Translations under genes and position numbers: made by a program
Shown here: positions 1 to 6,613 of the stretch, piece after piece
Layout of the letters: every line of letters begins with the position of its first letter
Numbering within the stretch: the first letter of the stretch is position 1
Source of the DNA: a bacterium
Lineage (GTDB): Bacteria; Verrucomicrobiota; Kiritimatiellia; UBA8416; CAMZLY01
Direction of reading: 5' to 3'
DNA length: 9,525 bases
NCBI GenBank assembly: GCA_030632465.1
Contig: DAOVUR010000053.1
Span: forward strand, 1 to 9,525
Notes under the pieces: model-generated
The model's database searches: none
Seen by the model: only the letters and a program-made list of their open reading frames with translations
What the model was told of the DNA's origin: nothing

Positions 1-1239
1 CCATGTTGAGCCGTGGCATTGAGTATCAAGAACCCAGGAAACCTGTATTGAGGAATGTGAATAGTAGATTCCTACACCATCATGCATCCAGGTTGAGCCT
101 ACAACCTTTTTGCCTTGCTTAGCCATCTCAAGGTTAGTGGCTTTGAGTTCATCGAGCCATGGGCGTGGAGTTTTTCCATCAAACCATTTCTCTACCCAGC
201 CGATCATGCCGCGGTTACCATGTGCAAGGTAGTACCACATCTGCCAGATATCATTTACTGTTCCGCGCTCATCGCTATGGAAGTGCGTTGTAACTTGCGG
301 CATTGAGTTTTTAGGGTTGAATGATCGGATGACGGCTTGTGATGAACCTAGATTGTAGGCTTCAATAAACTGCACCTTTTTCATCAGTTTTGCATAATCA
401 TATCCGCCAAATAGGTTTGGTGATTGACCGCCAACAAATCCACAAGGTGTATCTGGATCGGCTTTATTGGATACTTCAACTAGTCTACCGAGGTAATTTG
501 CCCAGTATGAATCGTTAAAAGTCATACGGTCAAGGAATGGTGAGAAGTCGATATCTTTAATGCTTTTGTTCAACTGGCTGAGGGCAGCATCGGGAGAAAC
601 GTATTGAGCTGTTGCGCTTGGGTGATATGTTGCAAGCCATGCTTTATAGTCAGCATCATCTTCATATAAGCGCCAAGGTAGAACCTTGACAAAGCTACCC
701 CATGATACTTCATCATCAAGTGCGTATGCGGCACGTTGATCACTTACTTTTAGCTTATTGACATTTTTTGTTATTGTCGCTGCAAGGCGGTTGAATGTGG
801 CTTCATTGAGTGGACGCGGGCCTTTTCCGCCAAAACGGATAGTGCGCGGCTTACGCATACAAGCTTTCCATTCTGCTGATTTTGCGGAATGAACTAAGAG
901 ATCACCTTTACCAGCTACATGGTCAGTGTAAAATAGTAGATCCCATTTTTTGAACCATGCGAGTTCTGCTGCTGATGCACTATAGTCTGCAAATGCGCCA
1001 TTAAAGCCATGGTCCTTAGAAAACTGTCCGCCTTCATCGCCAATACCGATCGTCCATTTGAAACGCCACGGCATATAGATCCAAGTGTCCCATGTCTTGG
1101 TCATCATGACAGGATCTTGACTAACGGCCTGAAACTCAGGTGCGTTTTTAACATAAGATAGGTAGCTATCTTCTGCTTTTGCTACGACTGTTGCTAATAC
1201 GATACATGCTGTGATAATACTTAGTCTGACAACTTTCAC
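1..1239 (-). CDS. secreted glycoside hydrolase, GH42 (beta-galactosidase)-like, partial at C-terminus
   Basis: The reading frame is open for 413 codons from a GTG at 1239 leftward to the window edge, so the C-terminus is missing. The GTG start is chosen because GGAG lies 8 nt upstream and a signal peptide follows at once: basic MKVVR, a hydrophobic stretch to about residue 20, then a likely cut after VVAKA (residue 22). The mature part is rich in Trp and Tyr, as in TIM-barrel glycosidases. The segment YALDDEVSWGSF (residues 172-183) resembles the GH42 acid/base motif (DNE), which makes E177 the candidate proton donor. WYYLAHGNRGMIGWVE (335-350) resembles the late-barrel GH42 segment. I could not place the second catalytic carboxylate; E293 and E324 are candidates. 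It is divergent from the sulfatase genes, which suggests a shared carbohydrate substrate. The family call is from remembered motifs, and a related barrel family remains possible. Confidence 0.6.
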   Translation of the reverse strand, partial: MKVVRLSIITACIVLATVVAKAEDSYLSYVKNAPEFQAVSQDPVMMTKTWDTWIYMPWRFKWTIGIGDEGGQFSKDHGFNGAFADYSASAAELAWFKKWDLLFYTDHVAGKGDLLVHSAKSAEWKACMRKPRTIRFGGKGPRPLNEATFNRLAATITKNVNKLKVSDQRAAYALDDEVSWGSFVKVLPWRLYEDDADYKAWLATYHPSATAQYVSPDAALSQLNKSIKDIDFSPFLDRMTFNDSYWANYLGRLVEVSNKADPDTPCGFVGGQSPNLFGGYDYAKLMKKVQFIEAYNLGSSQAVIRSFNPKNSMPQVTTHFHSDERGTVNDIWQMWYYLAHGNRGMIGWVEKWFDGKTPRPWLDELKATNLEMAKQGKKVVGSTWMHDGVGIYYSHSSIQVSWVLDTQCHGSTW

Positions 1240-1247
1240 TATTTAAT

Positions 1248-1251
1248 CTCC
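1248..1251 (-). promoter_or_regulatory. ribosome binding site supporting the GTG start
   Basis: On the minus strand GGAG sits 8 nt before the GTG at 1239. No ATG with comparable spacing precedes the signal peptide, so this site decides the start of the glycosidase-like gene. Confidence 0.6.
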
Positions 1252-1381
1252 GTTATTTGTTTTACATCAACAATAGTTACAATTAAATAGCGATATCATA
1301 GTAGGTGTTGTAAAGGCAAGGGGTATATTACAAGTATTAATGCATAATTCACAATTTACATGCTTTACAAATACACCTTGT

Positions 1382-1399
1382 TAGCCTATTTATAGGTTA
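1382..1399. repeat. imperfect inverted repeat, possible operator
   Basis: TAGCCTAT-TT-ATAGGTTA is an 18-nt inverted repeat with 7 of 8 arm positions paired. It lies 27 nt before the sulfatase start and overlaps the candidate promoter elements, where a repressor or activator site would be expected. The arms are short and AT-rich, so chance is a real alternative. Confidence 0.3.
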
Positions 1400-1425
1400 G
1401 GTCTAATGTATCAAGGAGCAAATTC

Positions 1426-3033
1426 ATGAAATATAATAGTGTAAGGTTAATGAAATCTAGTATTCCAATATTGGCTGCTAGTTTGAGTATGTCAACATTA
1501 GTTATCCAGTCTAAAGCGGAATCATTTGATCGATCTGTTTGTGTTAAGGATAATTTTGAGCCAGCTATTCCGCGAGTGCAGCAGAGTAAAGATGCAGTAG
1601 AGAAATTGGCTAATTTACAAAGAAAAACAGGGCGTAAACCAAATATTATCTGGATCATCGTAGATGATATGGGTTACGGCGATCCTGGTTGTTATGGCGG
1701 CGGAGCGGCAGTTGGTGCAGCGACACCGAATATTGATCGCTTGGCGCGTGCCGGATTACGTCTAACTTCCTGCTATGCTCAGCAGACTTGTACGCCAACG
1801 CGCTCAGCAATTCTTACTGGGCGTCTCCCAGTGCGTACAGGTCTCACGCGCCCTATTTTGGCAGGCGACAAAATCACAAAGAACCCATGGGCGGATGAAG
1901 TAAGTTTACCGACGTTATTGGGGGAGACGGGATATCAGACCTTGCTTACAGGCAAGTGGCATGTGGGGGAAAGCGAGGGTATGCGTCCGCATGATGTTGG
2001 ATTCGATGAGTATTACGGCTACTATTCAGCACAGAAGGAAATTACTCAGGCTGTAGATGCCCGTCGTTACCCTGATTTGGTTAATAATCCTGAAATGATG
2101 GCTGCCTTTGAAGCTATTGCTCCGGACAATCACCTTATTCATGGATTCAAGGGAGGTAAGAGTGTTGAGGTGAGTCAGGTTAAGTCGACCGATGATATGG
2201 GCCGTGCCGATGCTGTCTTAGTTGATTTCACAATTAAGAAGATAGGTGAATTTGCTAAGAGCGATAAACCATTTTTTATAGAACACTGTTTTATGAAGGT
2301 TCATTGTGACAACTTCGATAATCCTGATATGCCTGGGTTAAGTGCCAGTAAATATGCTTATAAAAATGCCATTGTAGAGGTGGATTTGCTAACTGGTAAG
2401 ATTTACCAAGCTTTGGAAGATGCGGGCATACTTGAAAATACATTTATCTTTTTTACGTCAGATAATGGCCCGCAGATGGATGCTTGGCCAGATGCAGGTT
2501 ACACTCCGTTCCGTGGCGCAAAGGGAACAACGTTCGAGGGTGGTGTGCGTGTTCCGGGTATTGCCTGCTGGAAAGGCATGATTTCGCCGGGACGTGTGAG
2601 TGATGATGTTTTTGATCTGATGGATCTGTTTGGTACAGCCTTAAACTTGGCGGGAGTATCATCGGATAAACTGCCGACCGACCGTTACTATGATTTTATT
2701 GATCAAACATCATTCCTGCTTACTGATGATGGGAAGTCTAATCGGGAAGCTGTCTATTTCTGGTGGGGTAGTCAGCTCATGGCCTGTCGGATGCGAGAAT
2801 ACAAAGAACACGTGAAAGTAATTATTCCTCAGTCAAAAATGCAGTGGATAGATTATTCAACGATACAGGATGTTGGTCTTGCTCCGTGGCTTTTTAATCT
2901 TTATATCGACCCAAAAGAAGAGATGCCAGTAGGACACCGACGTAATGCCTGGCTAGCAACTCTTGGTGGGAAACTGAAGGAACATGGTGCTACTTTTAAG
3001 AAATACCCACCAAAAAATATTGGGTTAAACTAA
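1426..3033 (+). CDS. secreted sulfatase (formylglycine type, 535 aa)
   Basis: This is a sulfatase of the alkaline-phosphatase fold, which hydrolyses sulfate esters. The catalytic signature CTPTR at residues 122-126 carries the Cys (C122) that is converted to formylglycine in this family. The other expected active-site residues are visible: D80/D81 (IIVDDMGYG), R126, K177 and H179 (TGKWH), H293 (KVH), D346/N347 (TSDNG) and K366 (FRGAKG). No key residue is missing. Residues 1-31 form a signal peptide with likely cleavage after SKA, giving a periplasmic or exported enzyme. A roughly 40-residue linker precedes the catalytic domain. The ATG at 1426 is supported by AAGGAG 7 nt upstream; an internal ATG at codon 9 has only AAGG 3 nt away. 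It is the first gene of a rightward cluster. Its signal peptide nearly duplicates that of the next sulfatase. The substrate cannot be read from the sequence; the neighbouring glycosidase suggests a sulfated glycan. Confidence 0.93.
   Translation: MKYNSVRLMKSSIPILAASLSMSTLVIQSKAESFDRSVCVKDNFEPAIPRVQQSKDAVEKLANLQRKTGRKPNIIWIIVDDMGYGDPGCYGGGAAVGAATPNIDRLARAGLRLTSCYAQQTCTPTRSAILTGRLPVRTGLTRPILAGDKITKNPWADEVSLPTLLGETGYQTLLTGKWHVGESEGMRPHDVGFDEYYGYYSAQKEITQAVDARRYPDLVNNPEMMAAFEAIAPDNHLIHGFKGGKSVEVSQVKSTDDMGRADAVLVDFTIKKIGEFAKSDKPFFIEHCFMKVHCDNFDNPDMPGLSASKYAYKNAIVEVDLLTGKIYQALEDAGILENTFIFFTSDNGPQMDAWPDAGYTPFRGAKGTTFEGGVRVPGIACWKGMISPGRVSDDVFDLMDLFGTALNLAGVSSDKLPTDRYYDFIDQTSFLLTDDGKSNREAVYFWWGSQLMACRMREYKEHVKVIIPQSKMQWIDYSTIQDVGLAPWLFNLYIDPKEEMPVGHRRNAWLATLGGKLKEHGATFKKYPPKNIGLN
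1432..1459 (+). repeat. 28-nt direct repeat in signal-peptide codons, copy 1
   Basis: This stretch covers codons 3 to 12 of the first sulfatase and is identical to 3141-3168 in the second. Similarity then decays through the rest of the signal peptide and disappears in the mature part. Confidence 0.85.
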
Positions 3034-3052
3034 GTTTAGTATAGATATTTGC

Positions 3053-3098
3053 AAAACTAAGAGAAGCTGCTTCGTAGAACCAGCTTCTCGGGAGTTTT
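3053..3098 (+). terminator. strong hairpin between the two sulfatase genes (terminator or attenuator)
   Basis: GAGAAGCTG (3061-3069) and CAGCTTCTC (3081-3089) form a perfect 9-bp stem. The loop can close further by TTC (3071-3073) with GAA (3077-3079). Flanking AAAACT (3053-3058) and AGTTTT (3093-3098) are also complementary, giving an A-tract/U-tract structure as in intrinsic terminators. The run of T is only four long and follows GGGAG, so termination may be partial. It would reduce read-through from the first sulfatase to the second. Confidence 0.55.
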
Positions 3099-3103
3099 AT
3101 AAT
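3098..3103 (+). promoter_or_regulatory. possible -10 element for the second sulfatase
   Basis: A perfect TATAAT directly follows the hairpin, 31 nt before the second sulfatase start. No good -35 hexamer lies 17 nt upstream (TAGAAC is there), so this is only a candidate promoter for separate expression of the distal two genes. Confidence 0.25.
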
Positions 3104-3134
3104 CGAATAAGTATGTTTAAAGTAAAGGAAAACA

Positions 3135-5519
3135 ATGAGTTATAATAGTGTAAGGTTAATGAAATCTACTGTTTCGATATTAGCTGCCAGTCTAAGCATG
3201 GCAACAGTAGCTACTGCAAAGAGTGGTGCATCAGGGAAAGTGTTACCATTCCCCCCTACTCCTATGGCTGGAGTTACTAAAGCCAGATTGCAAGACTCAA
3301 CAATGAAATGGCCTAAGAGTCCACAACGATTACCGAAGGATGCACCTAATATTATTATTGTTCTGCTTGATGATGTAGGCTTTGGTGTTTCTGATACTTT
3401 TGGCGGGGAGGTGCATACCCCTACTTTTAGTAAACTTGCCAATGAAGGTATCAGTTATAATGCATTTCATACTACGTCTATTTGTTCGCCAACTCGTGCA
3501 GCACTTCTTACAGGCAGAAATCATACACGAATAGGTTCTGGAACTATTGCGGAACGTGCTGTTGCCTTTGATGGGTATACTGGTATTATTCCTAAGACAG
3601 CAGCAACAGTTGCCGAAGTCCTTAAAGGGTATGGTTACCATACTTCTGCCTTTGGTAAGTGGCACAATACTCCAGCTATTGAAACTACAGTAATGGGGCC
3701 TAAAGATCGCTGGCCAAATGGATATGGTTTCGAATATTTCTATGGGTTTCTTGGAGGTGAGACTTCACAGTGGGAGCCGCGCCTTACGGAGAATTATAAT
3801 TTTATTGAGCCACCAGAGCATGATCCAACGTATCATCTTACTCAAGATTTGGCGGATAAGGCATTAGTCTGGCTGGATAACCATCAGGCATATTCACCAG
3901 ATAAGCCATTTTTCATGTACTGGGCACCTGGTGCTGCGCATGGGCCACATCATATTTTCCCGGAATGGGCTGATAAGTATAAAGGCAAGTTTGATGATGG
4001 CTGGGATGCATATCGTGAACGAGTTTATAGACGACAGCTTAAAAAAGGAATTATTCCGGCAGATACTAAGCTAACTCCTCGGGATGACACTTTACAGGCT
4101 TGGTCAGATATACCGAAAGAACAGCATCCATTCCAGCTGAGATTGATGGAAGTATTCGCTGGGTTTGTTGAACATACTGATTATCAGGTGGGGCGTCTGC
4201 TTGATGGTCTTGAGGGCCGCGGATTGAAAGAAAACACACTGGTATTTTATATCTTTGGTGACAATGGATCAAGTTCTGAGGGGCAGCACGGAAGCATCAG
4301 TGAATTGTTGGCACAGAATAACATTCCAAACACGATTGACCAACAGATATCAGCTCTCAATAAAATTGGCGGCATAGAAGTTTTAGGTTCGCCAAAAACT
4401 GATAATATGTATCATGCAGGATGGGCTTGGGCTGGAGGAACCCCGTTTAAGGGCACTAAACTGCTTGGTTCATATTTTGGTGGCACGCGTAATCCTATGG
4501 TTATTTCATGGCCGAAACGTATAAAACCAGACAAGATAATCCGCGAACAATTTCATCATGTTATAGATGTTGCACCAACTATTTATGACATTTTGAATAT
4601 TACTCCGCCAAAGGTTGTTAATGGCCATAAGCAGATGCCAATGGATGGCGTGAGCTTTGCTTATACCTTTGATGACCCAAAAGGCGTAAGTCAAAAGAAA
4701 GCTCAGTTTTTTGATAATAATGGTAGCCGGGCAATTTATAAGGATGGCTGGATGGCTTGTGCTTTCGGGCCATTCATACCTTGGAATACACCTGCATCAG
4801 TATCTCGGGTAGCCAACTGGGATTCGGCAACTGACACATGGGAGCTTTATAAGATAGATGCAGATTTCTCTCAGGCTAATGATCTTGCTGTCAGGTATCC
4901 CAAAAAGCTTACTAAATTAAAAAAGGAGTTCCTGGCATTAGCTGAAGATAATAAAGACTTCCCAATTGGTGCTGGAAACTGGCTCCGGTTATATCCTGAA
5001 GATAGGGTAAAAACTGATTACACTGAATGGACGTTCTCGCAAAATACTCATCGTATGCCTGAGTTTGCTGCACCCGGTATTGGACGTGAGTCAACCAAGG
5101 TTGTAGCAGATATTGAGATTGGCAAAAATGCCAGCGGTGTAATTTATGCTGTTGGTGGTGCTAGTGGCGGTCTAACGGTCTATATGGATAATGGACATCT
5201 TATTTATGAGTATAATATGATGATTATTGAGAACTATTTTGCAAAGAGCAAAGCCCCCATTCCTGCTGGCAAGCATATCATAGAGATTGACACCATTATT
5301 AACGGAATGGGCAAAGCCGGTACTGCCGTATTAAAGGTTGACGGCAAGCAGGTTGCAACGGCGACTCTTAAGCAGACGGTCCCTGCGGCCTTTACTGCTA
5401 CAGAGTCTTTTGATGTAGGCGTAGACCTTGGGTCACCTGTATCTTTAAAATATTATGACCGTCGCCCATTTAAATTCTCTGGAAAAATTAACTCATTGAA
5501 AGTGAATATCATAAAATGA
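3135..5519 (+). CDS. large secreted arylsulfatase (794 aa) with C-terminal beta domain
   Basis: This sulfatase resembles the large arylsulfatase (AtsA-like) group, judged by length and by segments such as FGKWHNTP and GYGFEYFYGF. The formylglycine signature is CSPTR at residues 117-121. Other active-site residues are D79/D80 (LLDDVGFG), K175 and H177 (GKWH), H259 (GAAHGPHH), D366/N367 (FGDNG) and K432 (PFKGTK), so it should be active. Residues 1-28 are a signal peptide with likely cleavage after ATA. After the catalytic core, residues from about 630 on look like a beta-rich domain common in this group, and LKVDGKQVA occurs there. AAAGGA lies 5 nt before the ATG. The gene ends in an ATGA overlap with the outer-membrane protein gene, so the two are probably translationally coupled. 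It differs greatly from the upstream sulfatase outside the signal peptide and short motifs, so the pair is not a simple whole-gene duplication. Likely substrates are aryl or alkyl sulfates or a sulfated glycan; the sequence does not decide. Confidence 0.93.
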   Translation: MSYNSVRLMKSTVSILAASLSMATVATAKSGASGKVLPFPPTPMAGVTKARLQDSTMKWPKSPQRLPKDAPNIIIVLLDDVGFGVSDTFGGEVHTPTFSKLANEGISYNAFHTTSICSPTRAALLTGRNHTRIGSGTIAERAVAFDGYTGIIPKTAATVAEVLKGYGYHTSAFGKWHNTPAIETTVMGPKDRWPNGYGFEYFYGFLGGETSQWEPRLTENYNFIEPPEHDPTYHLTQDLADKALVWLDNHQAYSPDKPFFMYWAPGAAHGPHHIFPEWADKYKGKFDDGWDAYRERVYRRQLKKGIIPADTKLTPRDDTLQAWSDIPKEQHPFQLRLMEVFAGFVEHTDYQVGRLLDGLEGRGLKENTLVFYIFGDNGSSSEGQHGSISELLAQNNIPNTIDQQISALNKIGGIEVLGSPKTDNMYHAGWAWAGGTPFKGTKLLGSYFGGTRNPMVISWPKRIKPDKIIREQFHHVIDVAPTIYDILNITPPKVVNGHKQMPMDGVSFAYTFDDPKGVSQKKAQFFDNNGSRAIYKDGWMACAFGPFIPWNTPASVSRVANWDSATDTWELYKIDADFSQANDLAVRYPKKLTKLKKEFLALAEDNKDFPIGAGNWLRLYPEDRVKTDYTEWTFSQNTHRMPEFAAPGIGRESTKVVADIEIGKNASGVIYAVGGASGGLTVYMDNGHLIYEYNMMIIENYFAKSKAPIPAGKHIIEIDTIINGMGKAGTAVLKVDGKQVATATLKQTVPAAFTATESFDVGVDLGSPVSLKYYDRRPFKFSGKINSLKVNIIK
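3141..3168 (+). repeat. 28-nt direct repeat in signal-peptide codons, copy 2
   Basis: Identical to 1432-1459. Both copies encode YNSVRLMKS, and the following residues LAASLSM are also shared. Both copies also contain a TATAAT hexamer, which is probably coincidental. Confidence 0.85.
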
Positions 5520-6487
5520 AGAATATAATGACAAAGCAACACGTTACTCTAGCAGTGACAATACTATTTCTTTTAGTGGTTTCTTCTATCTCTATCAAGG
5601 CAGAAGAGGGTGGAAGTGGCCATTATCTACCTGGGTCTATGGCATCATTTATGGATGGAGTGCCATCAGCGCCGACTAAACTGGCTAGACTAAATTATAT
5701 TAACTATGCTGGTAGTATTGGCGGTAATAGAGCTCTTCCTATAGCGGGCTTATCTGCGCTTAATGCTGATGCAGCATTTAATGCATTAGGGCTAACGTTA
5801 CTCTGGGCACCGGAGGCAACCTCTGGTGATAAATGGACTTATGCAATGTCTACTACTATACCGTGGTTAACAATGGATGTGTCTGCCGATGTAAATGCTG
5901 GTAATTCATCTGTACGGCGGCAGGATAAAGAGAGTGGGCTTGGAGATATTGTTCTGATGCCGATAATGTTTAATTACAATCATAACAAAAATTTAAATAG
6001 CAACTATAGACTTGGTATCTATGCGCCTTCCGGTGACTATGAAGTAGGTCGGCTTGCTAATCCTGGGAAAAACTATTGGACTTTTGAACCTATGGCGGCA
6101 ATCGTCTATTTAGGGCAGGAGAATGGCATAGAAGCTTCGCTATTTGCGGGTGTTGATTTCAATACGGAAAACAAGGACACTGACTATAAATCTGGTATAC
6201 AGGGGCACGTTGAGGGAACGCTGGCACAGCATTTTCCTTTATTCAAAGGAGTAGCTGGCGGCGGTATCACTGGCTTCTGGTATCGTCAGTTTACAGGCGA
6301 CAGTGGTGATGGAGCTAATTTAGGGGATTTTAAGGTGGAGGCTAACGGTATTGGGCCGGTAGTATCATTTAAAAGCAGTGTTGCAGAACATGATCTTATT
6401 GCAGAACTAAAATGGCTTCATGAATTTGAGAATAAAAAACGCCTTGAGGGTGATACCATATACTTCAAGTTGATTATGACATTTTAA
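5516..6487 (+). CDS. outer-membrane beta-barrel protein, SphA/Phenol_MetA_deg-type
   Basis: The 323-aa product starts with a signal peptide (long hydrophobic run at residues 10-27, likely cut after IKA at residue 29). The mature start EEGGSGHYLPGS matches the GG-x-Y-x-PG opening of the SphA / 'MetA-pathway of phenol degradation' family. Alternating polar and apolar strands follow, with Gly/Asn-rich turns, and the chain ends in Phe (KLIMTF), the usual outer-membrane barrel signal. Family members are thought to be outer-membrane channels and in my recollection often neighbour arylsulfatase genes. The start overlaps the stop of the large sulfatase (ATGA), which points to co-expression and to a role in passing that enzyme's substrate or product. 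An alternative ATG at codon 5 (5528) would leave a shorter signal peptide; neither start has a strong ribosome site, as expected for coupling. The transported compound is unknown. Confidence 0.75.
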   Translation: MKNIMTKQHVTLAVTILFLLVVSSISIKAEEGGSGHYLPGSMASFMDGVPSAPTKLARLNYINYAGSIGGNRALPIAGLSALNADAAFNALGLTLLWAPEATSGDKWTYAMSTTIPWLTMDVSADVNAGNSSVRRQDKESGLGDIVLMPIMFNYNHNKNLNSNYRLGIYAPSGDYEVGRLANPGKNYWTFEPMAAIVYLGQENGIEASLFAGVDFNTENKDTDYKSGIQGHVEGTLAQHFPLFKGVAGGGITGFWYRQFTGDSGDGANLGDFKVEANGIGPVVSFKSSVAEHDLIAELKWLHEFENKKRLEGDTIYFKLIMTF

Positions 6488-6503
6488 TCTAAGGTAGATT
6501 TTT
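6486..6503 (+). terminator. weak terminator-like hairpin at the end of the sulfatase cluster
   Basis: AATCTA-AGG-TAGATT followed by TTT forms a perfect but AT-rich 6-bp stem with a 3-nt loop and a T run of five. It overlaps the stop codon of the outer-membrane protein gene. The placement suits an operon end; the low stem stability is why confidence is modest. Confidence 0.35.
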
Positions 6504-6554
6504 AACCCTCTTGGAGAGCAAGGAAGAAACAGAGCAAAGAAGAATAATGGATAA

Positions 6555-6583
6555 TTGACAACTGCCGGCTGATAATGAAGAAT
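6555..6583 (+). promoter_or_regulatory. candidate sigma70 promoter for the methionine aminopeptidase gene
   Basis: A perfect TTGACA (6555-6560) is followed after 17 nt by AAGAAT (6578-6583), which matches 4 of 6 bases of TATAAT. Transcription would begin near 6590, leaving a short leader before the ATG at 6614. Confidence 0.35.
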
Positions 6584-6613
6584 AGGGCGTTTTAGAAGAG
6601 AGATAATCGAATT

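Larger units (their letters stand above)
1240..1425. promoter_or_regulatory. divergent intergenic region between glycosidase and sulfatase genes
   Basis: This 186-bp AT-rich spacer must carry promoters in both directions. For the rightward sulfatase, two weak sigma70-like pairs are visible: TTTACA (1364-1369) with TATTTA (1387-1392) at 17 nt, and TTGTTA (1378-1383) with TCTAAT (1402-1407) at 18 nt. The second would start transcription almost on the ribosome site, so the first is easier to accept. No convincing pair was found for the leftward gene. The layout permits joint control of both sides. Confidence 0.4.

Noticed and set aside
115..306. 63-codon open frame on the plus strand
   Set aside because: It lies wholly antisense to the glycosidase-like gene, which has a signal peptide and family-like motifs; no ribosome site or recognisable protein sequence.
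1450..1458. Alternative start at codon 9 of the first sulfatase
   Set aside because: AAGG is only 3 nt upstream, whereas the ATG at 1426 has AAGGAG at 7 nt, and the residues before codon 9 are conserved in the second sulfatase.
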